Source of the DNA: Saprospiraceae bacterium
GTDB lineage: Bacteria > Bacteroidota > Bacteroidia > Chitinophagales > Saprospiraceae
Reading direction: 5' to 3'
Length of the DNA stretch: 6,222 nucleotides
NCBI GenBank assembly: GCA_013361075.1
Contig: JABWAJ010000349.1
Coordinates: forward strand, 1 to 6,222
Shown: positions 1-6,222 of the stretch, one piece after another
Numbering within the stretch: the first letter of the stretch is position 1
Layout: each line of letters opens with the position of its first letter
Program-made: the position numbers and the translations under genes
Notes under the pieces: generated by a model
Seen by the model: the letters and a program-made list of their open reading frames with translations, nothing else
Databases searched by the model: none
What the model was told of the DNA's origin: nothing

Positions 1-75
1 TCATGTCAAAGGCACAGGTGTATCTGGCTGATATTCATTATTCAACCTGCACAAAGGTGCCTGAAAGGCAAAAAT

Positions 76-148
76 AGGCGCCCTAACCCGCAACCCAACG
101 CATAGCGAGCCGATCCACCTACCGGGGCGCTGTATGGCGACTCCATAC
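76..148. other. Two adjacent hairpin-forming segments in non-coding DNA
   Basis: Two inverted repeats lie side by side. The first pairs GCGCCC (78-83) with GGGCGC (125-130) around a roughly 41-nt interval, extendable by G-T pairs at both ends. The second is a compact hairpin, GTATGG (132-137) with CCATAC (143-148) and a 5-nt loop. Read on the minus strand, the compact hairpin comes first, then the long stem, then a short T-rich stretch (CTATTTTTGCC), so a structured RNA or terminator-like role on that strand is possible. The long loop makes it a poor classical terminator. The segment is GC-richer than the intergenic DNA at 2197-2521. I recognise no RNA family here, and it is not a tRNA. Confidence 0.3.
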
Positions 149-224
149 GACAAGATTGCAGATTCCAATGAAGTGCTGACAAGCTCGTTTCATAAATGGT
201 GTGTCGACTTTACTTATTACTTTC

Positions 225-284
225 ATGCACAGCCAGCGCTCTCCGGTACCGAGGTCTTTTTTAACCAAAATTCGGGATGACTTA
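225..284 (-). repeat. 60-bp dispersed repeat, short copy, downstream of the DUF1697 gene
   Basis: This 60-bp segment, read on the minus strand, matches 6031-6141 read on the plus strand at 52 of 60 positions once a 51-bp extra block in the right copy is skipped. The best conserved blocks are CATCCCGAATTTTGGT (264-279, minus strand) and GACCTCGGTACCGG (243-256, minus strand), separated by an A-rich spacer of 7 nt. The copy starts 66 bp past the stop codon of the DUF1697 gene and has the same orientation relative to that gene as the other copy has to the T9SS cargo gene. It has no coding potential that I can see. It could be a member of an intergenic repeat family, a small non-autonomous element, or a 3'-UTR processing or termination element; the window alone cannot decide. 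Confidence 0.75.
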
Positions 285-350
285 TGTTAACGAAAACCCA
301 GGTGCAGTACCTACCCCCACTGGCTCGCGCTGAACAAGGCCCTGTTTCCC

Positions 351-869
351 TTAAAGCATCTTCTCCAGCGTCTTAATATTCCGAACCGTAACGCTGCTTT
401 TGTACTTCGCCTTTCCGCTCATTTTTGCAAATGGCGTATCCGTACTTTGACCAACGGGCACTTTCCAATAAAGCAGGTTATTGCCAGCTACGATATTGGC
501 AGATTCTTCCCCTGAGTTGGCTGCAATATCCCGGAGTTCTTCAAAAACTGCCACCTGGTCAATAAAAACTACATAAGCGTGGTGTTTTTCATCGCGTACC
601 AGGGGGTATTGTGCAATAATACCGGCCAGTACCTCAAACTCGTACAGCAATACATACGCCTCATAATGAAAGACTTCAGATAATTTTTTTTCCAAAACAG
701 GCTTGATTTGATGAAGGCTTTCCGACGAATAAAAAACAACATTACCTGTTTGCAAATATGTTTTTACCTCCTGAAAACCCAGTTGCTCAAACACCAATTT
801 GAGATCCGTCATTTTGATGCGGATGTTCCCGACGTTAATGCCCCGCAGAAAAGCGATGTATTTGCCCAT
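351..869 (-). CDS. DUF1697 family protein
   Basis: A 172-residue protein of the DUF1697 family, whose biochemical function is not established. The family signature is clear. FLRGINVG occurs near the N-terminus (residues 7-14). Next comes the IKMTDLK segment, then an LGF block leading into TYLQTGNVVF (37-46). The C-terminal TVRNIKTL block (161-168) also matches. The length is normal for a complete family member (about 170-180 residues). No signal peptide or membrane segment is visible, so it is probably cytoplasmic. The ATG at 869 is chosen because the conserved N-terminal motif follows within six residues. The 19-bp leader is A-rich with no Shine-Dalgarno motif, normal for Bacteroidota. The gene begins 19 bp after the stop of the SRPBCC-VOC-VOC gene on the same strand, so the two are probably cotranscribed. 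The family call is confident; no function is claimed. Confidence 0.9.
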   Translation of the reverse strand: MGKYIAFLRGINVGNIRIKMTDLKLVFEQLGFQEVKTYLQTGNVVFYSSESLHQIKPVLEKKLSEVFHYEAYVLLYEFEVLAGIIAQYPLVRDEKHHAYVVFIDQVAVFEELRDIAANSGEESANIVAGNNLLYWKVPVGQSTDTPFAKMSGKAKYKSSVTVRNIKTLEKML

Positions 870-888
870 ATTTTATTTTTGTCAAAAA

Positions 889-2196
889 TCACTCAGCTCC
901 TTCAAAAGCAGCCTTTAATGCCGCAATATCCAATTTTTTCATTTGCATCATCGCCTGCATTGCCCGCTGTGATTTCACAGCGTCAGGACTGCCGAGCAGT
1001 TCCATTAACACCGGAGGCACAACCTGCCACGACACGCCGAATTTGTCCTTTAGCCAGCCACATTGGCTTTCCTCGCCACCATCAGCGGTCAGGGCATTCC
1101 AATAATAATCAATTTTTTCCTGCGTATCGCAATGAATGACAAAAGAAAAGGCTTCATTGAACTGGAAGGCATGAGGCGCAGCACTGTCCATAGCCATAAA
1201 CTGCTGACCATTGAGGTAAAACTCAGCGTGTTTCACAGTCCCTTCGGGGTCTGATTCGCCGGCACCATTCTTCAGAATGCTTCGAATCGAGCTGTTGCTG
1301 AACAGGGAAGTATAAAAATGAATGGCTTCTTCAGCCCTGCCTTGCCGGGCACCAGTAAACAGGAAAGAAGGAGAAAACCGCTGTCTGACATCTGCCAGTT
1401 TCCCGAGGTAAATTTGCCACGAAAGCCCGTAACGGTCGTTCAGGAAGCCATATTTTTCGCTCCAGGGGTATTTATCTAACGGCATCAGCACCTCACCTCC
1501 TTCCGAAAGGGCTTTCCAGACGGCGTCCGTTTCTGCTTCAGTTTCACAAACAGCAAACAGGGAAATAGCCGGTGTCAATTTGAATTGCGGGCCGCCGTTC
1601 ATGGCGGTAAACTGTTGTCCGCTTAGGGAAAAACTGACCGTTAGCACCGCGTCGCCATTGCGGATCACTTGCTGTATTTTTGAGTTGGGGAAAACGGAAG
1701 CATATAACCGGGCTGCTGCTTCTGCCTGGTTGTCGAACCAAAGAAAAGGAGTGATTGTTTGAACTTCAGCCAGTTCTTTTACTTTAGCCAGTGCCTGCGG
1801 AAACTTATTACTAAAATACCCCTCAAAAGCATCATCAGCATCTAAGTCTACTTCCAGCAGCACGCCGCCATCTTTTTCCGTAAGGGTATAATTTTCCTTA
1901 GCGCCGGCCCATCCTCTGGTTTGGGCTGCTTCAAAATCTTCCTTTCCCTCTTTCACTTCGCCCAGGTGTTCAAAAGACATATACTGATCGGGAATCATCC
2001 GGGCAATACGGCTGGTCATGCCGCTCCCATCTTCTGTGAGGAAAAGGATTTTACTGCCTTCCTGCCAGTCGGATGTTGCATAGGAGCTTTCGTGAAAAAC
2101 ATTCGTCCACGCACGGTAGCCTGCATCGCTCCACAGGGTTGTCCATACCCTTTCTTTTGGGGCATTAATTTGAGTGGAAAAAGTTAGTCTTTTCAT
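889..2196 (-). CDS. SRPBCC-VOC-VOC three-domain fusion protein (AHSA1-like plus two PhnB-like domains)
   Basis: A 435-residue cytoplasmic protein that joins three normally separate small proteins. Residues 1 to about 146 form an SRPBCC/AHSA1-like domain: an N-terminal strand with NAPKERVWTTL, a mid-domain IPDQYMSFEHLGE strand, and a C-terminal helix near FPQALAKVKELAE. Residues about 147-275 form a PhnB-like VOC domain with FLWFDNQAEAAARLYASVFP, QQFTAMNGGPQF and KYGFLNDRYGLSWQI. Residues about 278-433 form a second PhnB-like (3-dmu-9_3-mt) domain with EEAIHFYTSLF, VKHAEFYLNGQQFMAMD, CGWLKDKFGVSWQVVP and the usual helical tail (RAMQAMMQMKKLDIAALKAAF). The two VOC domains resemble different PhnB subfamilies, so they are probably joined homologues rather than a recent tandem duplication. 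The position of H323 in the second VOC domain is T186 in the first. SRPBCC domains bind hydrophobic ligands; PhnB-like proteins have no agreed reaction, so no substrate is proposed. It is the first gene of a probable two-gene operon. Confidence 0.9.
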   Translation of the reverse strand: MKRLTFSTQINAPKERVWTTLWSDAGYRAWTNVFHESSYATSDWQEGSKILFLTEDGSGMTSRIARMIPDQYMSFEHLGEVKEGKEDFEAAQTRGWAGAKENYTLTEKDGGVLLEVDLDADDAFEGYFSNKFPQALAKVKELAEVQTITPFLWFDNQAEAAARLYASVFPNSKIQQVIRNGDAVLTVSFSLSGQQFTAMNGGPQFKLTPAISLFAVCETEAETDAVWKALSEGGEVLMPLDKYPWSEKYGFLNDRYGLSWQIYLGKLADVRQRFSPSFLFTGARQGRAEEAIHFYTSLFSNSSIRSILKNGAGESDPEGTVKHAEFYLNGQQFMAMDSAAPHAFQFNEAFSFVIHCDTQEKIDYYWNALTADGGEESQCGWLKDKFGVSWQVVPPVLMELLGSPDAVKSQRAMQAMMQMKKLDIAALKAAFEGAE

Positions 2197-2521
2197 GTTG
2201 AGTGATTTATGGATAAAAACAATTGGGTGATTTCAGGAATATCTGGTGATGTTCCGGACGTTTATTACGGGCATCAAATTTAAAACTTTTTGTGTTTTAA
2301 TATTGCTTTTTTTGAAAAATTTTGCTGTGGAAATATTTTTACCTCAAAGCGACTGATAATAAAGAGTTTATTTACTTGTTTTATAAATATTTTGTTTCTT
2401 ATTAGTCATTTAAAAAAAATAAGATATTTATAGACCGGAAAACAATAATGTCAAAGGCCGCTTTCCCGATTCGTTTTTTGTTTTTTCCTATCATTGCACC
2501 ATCATTTTAAACATCCTTTTC
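2197..2521. promoter_or_regulatory. AT-rich divergent intergenic region between the operon and the T9SS cargo gene
   Basis: This 325-bp stretch separates two divergently transcribed units and should carry both promoters. It is strikingly A/T-rich between about 2275 and 2440, with several A and T homopolymer runs, in contrast to the balanced composition of the genes. No open frame of convincing length or codon use is present. For the rightward gene the nearest match to the Bacteroidota -7 consensus is TATCATTG (2489-2496), one mismatch from TAnnTTTG. It would give a leader of only about 20 nt, and no clear TTTG lies at the expected -33 distance, so that site is only a weak candidate. No Shine-Dalgarno sequence precedes the ATG at 2522. 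No riboswitch or regulator-binding palindrome was recognised. Confidence 0.5.
2275..2282 (-). promoter_or_regulatory. Candidate Bacteroidota -7 box for the SRPBCC-VOC-VOC operon
   Basis: Read on the minus strand, this octamer is TAAATTTG, a perfect match to the Bacteroidota -7 consensus TAnnTTTG. It lies about 78 bp upstream of the ATG at 2196, giving a plausible leader. No TTTG element is found at the usual -33 distance, only A-rich DNA, so the assignment rests on the -7 box alone. Confidence 0.35.
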
Positions 2522-5500
2522 ATGAGACAACTGCTTTCTGCCCTTGTTTGGTTGCTTGTTGTTCAGCTTCAGGCACAACCTCTATTCAAAATTGCACCTG
2601 CGGCAGGAGAAAGCCTCCCTGCCTGGGCACAGGAAATGTATGGCGACAATCCGAATGTCTGGAAAGTGGAAGCTGGGTACAGGGAATGGCGGAAACAGCA
2701 CCCCCAAGCCAAAACAACCTTTACCCAATATTACAAAAAATGGCGTCGTGCTACATTGCCGTTCCTCGATTCAGAAGGCCTGGTACGACAACCCGACCCC
2801 GCAGAAATGGCGGATTTCCGGCGGCGCATTCACAACCTGAGGGCTGAGACATCTGCCACGGGCCGGGTATTGCCAAACTGGACCTGTATTGGGCCGTTTG
2901 AAACGTTTAATACCAACACGGGGCCCAACCCGTTGGCGAAATCGGAACAAGCCAATATTTATTGCATAGACCAGTCATTTTCCAACCCGGATATTGTGTA
3001 TTGTGGTACCGAGGGCGGAGAAGTTTTCAAAAGCACAGACAGGGGAATCAACTGGTTTTGTGTAAGCCGCGAAGTTGCCTTATCGGCTCCTACTGCTTTA
3101 GAAGTCCATCCGTTTAACCCTGATACGGTTTTTGTGGGAGAAGGCTCCAATATCCGGCGGAGCACCGATGGCGGATTGACCTGGAATATTGTATTGACCG
3201 TCAATGATATGTCCCCGAATGAAATCCTGGTTAATCCCGGCAATACCCAAATTGTGCTTGCTGCTACGTGGAAGGGACTTTATCGGAGCACCGACGGCGG
3301 ACTTACCTGGATGCTTGTATTTCCGGAAAGAAGCTACGATATCGAGTGGAAAACAGACGATCCAAACACCGCATTTCTGGTGCGCAATGACCCGAATGCC
3401 AATATTTGCCGGTTTTACAAATCTACCGACAGCGGCCTGACCTGGGAACTCAAAGACAATGGCTGGTTTTTTTCCGATGCACCCGGCGTAAACGACGGAG
3501 GTGCACGTTTAGCGGTGACCAAAGCTGATCCGAACCGCTTGTATGCTGTGCTAATTGGGGAGGCCAAACTCGATGATTCCGGGTTCATCGGCATTTACCG
3601 CTCTGACGACGGCGGAGAAACCTGGACTTTGCCCAATGGTCCGGCAGGCGGCCCCTGGGTAGAAGGCACTCACCCGAATATGGCAACCATTGGTCAAACA
3701 GGTGGCTATCATCAGGGCTTCTACAACCTGGGCTTTGATGCGTCGGATAGCAATCCCGATCAGTTGCTGGCTGGTTTTCTCAACCTATGGACCTCTTCCG
3801 ACGGAGCAGCCACCTTTTCCTGCATCGGCGGGTATTGCGGAAATTCTTTCAATTATGTACACCCCGATTGCCAGGAAATCGAAATTAATGAAGGCGATGT
3901 TTGGATGACCAGCGATGGTGGAATTGAGTATTCGACCGACTTTTTTGATACGCATTACGCCCTGAACCGGGGCATTACGAGCTCGGATTTCTGGGGGTTT
4001 GCTACAGGATGGAACGATGATATTTTTGTCGGCGGCCGCTACCACAATGGCAATACCGGCTGGTATGAAGATTGGGTGACCGGCGAATGCCTCGGCCTGG
4101 GCGGTGGAGAAGCACCTACCGGCTACGTCAACCCGGGGGCTGGCCGGAAGACTTATTTTTCGGATATCGGCGGCGTTATTTTGCCCGCTGTGCAAAACGA
4201 TTTTACTCAATACATTTCCATTGGCAAATACCCTAACGAAAGTTATTACGATGCCGAAAGCGGGGAGATAGAGTGGGATCCGCTGTCCTGGAATACCTTT
4301 TATGTTTCCAATAAAAACAACCTTTGGAAAACAGAAGATGGCGGGGCTTCCTGGACCTTGTTGCATGCTTTTGGCGACGACGAAGATGCCTACGCGATGG
4401 GTTTTGAAATCAGCCGCAGCAACCTGGAGGTGATGTACTTGTTTCAACGGGCTGCCTATAGCTGGGACCCGGGACTGCTCTGGAAAACCACCGACGGCGG
4501 CCAAAACTGGAACTTGCTGCCTCTGCCGGCAGGTTATGCGCGCAGAATGGTACTGACCCTTGACCCTGAAAACGAAAACCTGCTTTGGCTGGCTTATCCT
4601 GATGCCAACAATGGCCAAAAAGTATACCGCAGCGCGGATGGCGGCCAGCAATGGCAAAACCTTACGACGGCAGCGCTGAACGGCGAACACATCACTTACA
4701 TCCTGCATCAGGGGGGCTCCGATGGCGGTATTTACCTGGGCACCTATCGCTCCATCTGGTACCGCGACAACACCATGAACGACTGGATCCCCTTCCGCGA
4801 AGGCTTGCCGGAAAGCATTTCCACCTGCATCCTCCGTCCTTTTTACCGCGACAGTAAATTGCGGCTGGGGGCCTACGGAAAGGGGGTATGGGAAACTACC
4901 TTTTTTGCTCCTTCGCGCCCCGTGGCTCAGCCTATGGTCAGCAAAAGAGTATCGGATTGCCCGGGAGAAATTTTTCAGTTCGATGATTTTTCCATGCTGG
5001 AACACGCTGGTGCTACATGGAGTTGGGAATTCCCGGGCGGAAACCCCTCGACTTCCAACCTCCGGAACCCGCAAGTGGTGTATGAATCTGCCGGAGAGTA
5101 CGATGTAACGCTTACCGTGACCAACCCTCAGGGCGTTTCCACAAAAACGGTATCGAAGATGGTGCAGGTACTTGATCCGATTGTCAATGTACTGCCTGTG
5201 ATCAATGATTTTTCGGGTAGCTTGGACAACCTGACCATCCTGAATCCTGATGGAGGCATTACCTGGGAGCCGGTCAACATAACTACCTGCAATGCGGAAG
5301 GCGATACCGCTTATTTTGTGAATAACTACATTTACAGCAGCTATGGCCGCGACGAAATTTTGTTGCCCGTCAACCTCGATCTCACCCAAATTGCCAACCC
5401 GGTCCTGAATTTCCGGGTAGCTTATGCCCCTTATTACGATGGCGGCTTTTTCATTGATTCGCTGAAAGTGCTTGTTTCCGACGATTGCGGGGACGCTTTT

Positions 5501-6022
5501 CAAACCATTTTTCGCAGTGGGGGAGAAGCTCTGAGTACGACAACCAGTGGGCTTGGCCCCAATAGTTTGTACGAATACGAACCTTTTTCCCCACAAAACT
5601 GCGACGAATGGCGGGATATTGCGCTCGATCTCAGTGCCTATACCGGCAAGTACATTACGGTAAAGTTTCTGAACCAATCCGGCTACGGCAACAACATGTA
5701 CCTCGACGATATTGCCCTTACCGGCGAACCCGTCGTTGGCACCATAGATCAAGCTCGCGACCGGCAGTTTAGGGTACAACCCAATCCGGCTGTACATACA
5801 ACACTTTTGCGCGGCAGTTCCCGGCAAGAGGAGGATTTAACGCTGTCTTTGTACAACCCAACGGGACAGCAGGTTTGGCGCCGTACAGTCCAGGTGGCAT
5901 CAGGTAATTGGGAGGTTCCCGTTCCAATGAATGCGCTGCCAGCTGGCGTTTACTGGCTGGAAATCAGTGATGAATCCGGCAGTACCTGGGCAAAAAAGGT
6001 GGTTCGGGCGACGATTGACTGA
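2522..6022 (+). CDS. Secreted Asp-box (BNR/sortilin-like) propeller protein with PKD domain and T9SS type A sorting domain
   Basis: An 1166-residue exported protein. Residues 1-19 form a signal peptide (positively charged start, hydrophobic LLSALVWLLVV core, probable cleavage after LQAQ or LQA). After a linker, residues about 120-800 form one or probably two beta-propellers with ten Asp boxes of the S/T-x-D-G-G-x-x-W type, starting at residues 171, 214, 256, 301, 361, 425, 463, 604, 656 and 704. Boxes six and seven (SSDGAATF, TSDGGIEY) lack the final Trp. Residues about 812-895 are a PKD domain (WSWEFPGGNPSTS, then AGEYDVTLTVTN). Residues about 896-1068 look like a jelly-roll, MAM-like or choice-of-anchor domain ending in LDDIALTG. 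Residues 1083-1165 are the T9SS sorting domain (FRVQPNPA, LYNPTGQQVW, LPAGVYWLEI, KKVV). By family knowledge this tail directs outer-membrane export and surface attachment or release. The propeller recalls sortilin/Vps10 or GH74-like folds, but no catalytic residues can be assigned, so an enzymatic role is unproven and adhesion or binding is equally possible. The ATG at 2522 is chosen because the signal peptide begins there. Confidence 0.93.
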   Translation: MRQLLSALVWLLVVQLQAQPLFKIAPAAGESLPAWAQEMYGDNPNVWKVEAGYREWRKQHPQAKTTFTQYYKKWRRATLPFLDSEGLVRQPDPAEMADFRRRIHNLRAETSATGRVLPNWTCIGPFETFNTNTGPNPLAKSEQANIYCIDQSFSNPDIVYCGTEGGEVFKSTDRGINWFCVSREVALSAPTALEVHPFNPDTVFVGEGSNIRRSTDGGLTWNIVLTVNDMSPNEILVNPGNTQIVLAATWKGLYRSTDGGLTWMLVFPERSYDIEWKTDDPNTAFLVRNDPNANICRFYKSTDSGLTWELKDNGWFFSDAPGVNDGGARLAVTKADPNRLYAVLIGEAKLDDSGFIGIYRSDDGGETWTLPNGPAGGPWVEGTHPNMATIGQTGGYHQGFYNLGFDASDSNPDQLLAGFLNLWTSSDGAATFSCIGGYCGNSFNYVHPDCQEIEINEGDVWMTSDGGIEYSTDFFDTHYALNRGITSSDFWGFATGWNDDIFVGGRYHNGNTGWYEDWVTGECLGLGGGEAPTGYVNPGAGRKTYFSDIGGVILPAVQNDFTQYISIGKYPNESYYDAESGEIEWDPLSWNTFYVSNKNNLWKTEDGGASWTLLHAFGDDEDAYAMGFEISRSNLEVMYLFQRAAYSWDPGLLWKTTDGGQNWNLLPLPAGYARRMVLTLDPENENLLWLAYPDANNGQKVYRSADGGQQWQNLTTAALNGEHITYILHQGGSDGGIYLGTYRSIWYRDNTMNDWIPFREGLPESISTCILRPFYRDSKLRLGAYGKGVWETTFFAPSRPVAQPMVSKRVSDCPGEIFQFDDFSMLEHAGATWSWEFPGGNPSTSNLRNPQVVYESAGEYDVTLTVTNPQGVSTKTVSKMVQVLDPIVNVLPVINDFSGSLDNLTILNPDGGITWEPVNITTCNAEGDTAYFVNNYIYSSYGRDEILLPVNLDLTQIANPVLNFRVAYAPYYDGGFFIDSLKVLVSDDCGDAFQTIFRSGGEALSTTTSGLGPNSLYEYEPFSPQNCDEWRDIALDLSAYTGKYITVKFLNQSGYGNNMYLDDIALTGEPVVGTIDQARDRQFRVQPNPAVHTTLLRGSSRQEEDLTLSLYNPTGQQVWRRTVQVASGNWEVPVPMNALPAGVYWLEISDESGSTWAKKVVRATID
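3032..4654 (+). repeat. Asp-box repeat series within the T9SS cargo gene
   Basis: Ten copies of a short Asp-box motif lie in this part of the reading frame, spaced 38 to 64 codons apart except for one gap of 141 codons between the seventh and eighth copies (residues 463 and 604). The second and third copies encode the identical peptide STDGGLTW from nearly the same codons, showing similarity at DNA level too. The series fits blades of a propeller, with the long gap probably marking either undetected blades or the junction between two propellers. Confidence 0.85.
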
Positions 6023-6048
6023 TTTGGGAGTGAGCCATCCCGAATTTT
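6023..6048 (+). terminator. Possible weak terminator hairpin directly after the T9SS cargo gene
   Basis: Immediately after the TGA, TTTGGGA (6023-6029) can pair with TCCCGAA (6038-6044), including one G-T pair, around an 8-nt loop, followed by TTTT before GG. The stem is short and the T run is only four, so intrinsic termination would be inefficient. The right arm overlaps the conserved block of the 60-bp repeat, while the left arm is not conserved in the other copy, so the hairpin may be incidental. Confidence 0.35.
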
Positions 6049-6141
6049 GGTAAAAAAATACCTTAGAGAGGTCATCTGTTTGTAGAAAATAATCGAAACG
6101 CAATTTTTCGACCTCGGTACCGGCGAGCGTAGGCAGTGCAT
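6031..6141 (+). repeat. 60-bp dispersed repeat, long copy with a 51-bp extra block, downstream of the T9SS cargo gene
   Basis: This is the second copy of the repeat at 225-284, in inverted orientation. The conserved blocks are CATCCCGAATTTTGGT (6036-6051) and GACCTCGGTACCGG (6110-6123), with similarity continuing to GTGCAT at 6141. Between them it has 51 bp more than the left copy. ACCT occurs at 6060-6063 and again at 6111-6114, exactly 51 bp apart, so removing one ACCT and the 47 bp between them yields a gap-free 60-bp alignment to the left copy. The extra block contains a perfect 6-bp inverted repeat, TCGAAA (6093-6098) with TTTCGA (6106-6111), around a 7-nt loop. It also carries GAGGTC (6068-6073), which can pair with GACCTC (6110-6115). 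The copy starts 8 bp after the T9SS gene stop codon. Confidence 0.75.
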
Positions 6142-6222
6142 ATTTTGCTTGTGCATTTGACTGGAGTCCTGCTGGAATTTAGCCGGATGGTCATTGCTCC
6201 TGGTTTATTTCTACTTTTTGAG

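Noticed and set aside
80..112. C-rich, telomere-like CCCTAACCC pattern, a possible G-quadruplex on the minus strand
   Set aside because: Only three runs of three G are present on the minus strand, so a canonical four-tract quadruplex is not formed.
1..192. A minus-strand frame open for about 62 codons, ending at a stop at 1-3
   Set aside because: It has no ATG start, begins after a stop at 190-192, and its composition (Arg, Pro and Gly rich) resembles read-through of GC-rich non-coding DNA. A remnant of a gene cannot be excluded but is unsupported.
708..1139. A 143-codon plus-strand frame overlapping the 3' part of the fusion gene and the 5' part of DUF1697
   Set aside because: Both overlapped genes have strong family motifs on the minus strand, and this frame resembles no known family.
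2448..2458. ATGTCAAAGGC shared with 3-13
   Set aside because: Eleven matching bases without extension on either side are expected occasionally by chance in a window of this size.
3005..3014. GGTACCGAGG, a 10-base match to part of the 60-bp repeat
   Set aside because: It encodes in-frame residues of the propeller protein, has no flanking similarity to the repeat, and is short enough to be chance.
3785..5827. A 680-codon open frame antisense to the T9SS cargo gene
   Set aside because: It lies entirely within a gene with clear, continuous domain homology on the plus strand. Its translation shows no recognisable domain, signal or low-complexity pattern beyond what the sense codons impose. It is a shadow frame.
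1..6222. CRISPR array, tRNA, rRNA, transposase or phage genes
   Set aside because: No regularly spaced direct repeats, cloverleaf, rRNA-like segment or transposase or integrase motif was found in any part of the window.

Overview
The window looks like chromosomal DNA from a Bacteroidota bacterium, probably an environmental, Saprospiria-like lineage. The strongest evidence is the large gene on the right: it encodes a secreted protein with a signal peptide, Asp-box (BNR) propeller repeats, a PKD domain and a C-terminal type IX secretion (T9SS) sorting domain, a system essentially confined to Bacteroidota and relatives. AT-rich leaders without Shine-Dalgarno motifs and a perfect TAnnTTTG -7 box fit the same phylum. 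The order- or family-level guess is inference.

Layout. Positions 1-350 hold no convincing gene. They contain two hairpin-forming segments (76-148) and a 60-bp repeat (225-284). Two minus-strand genes follow in a probable two-gene operon with a 19-bp gap: an SRPBCC-VOC-VOC three-domain fusion (2196 to 889), then a DUF1697 protein (869 to 351). An AT-rich divergent intergenic region (2197-2521) carries the promoters. The plus-strand gene at 2522-6022 encodes the 1166-residue T9SS cargo protein. The last 200 bp (6023-6222) hold a possible terminator hairpin and a second, inverted, longer copy of the 60-bp repeat (6031-6141).

How the genes relate. The two minus-strand genes belong to small-protein families often listed as general or stress-related functions without defined substrates. 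Their co-orientation suggests shared transcription, but no pathway can be named. The secreted propeller protein is divergently transcribed and probably functionally unrelated; it would act outside the cell or on its surface.

The least expected structure is the repeat pair. Both copies lie just 3' of a transcription unit, in the same orientation relative to the gene they follow. They match at 52 of 60 positions once a single 51-bp length difference, bounded by the tetranucleotide ACCT, is removed. No defence, mobile or biosynthetic system is evident, and apart from this repeat family the window looks ordinary.
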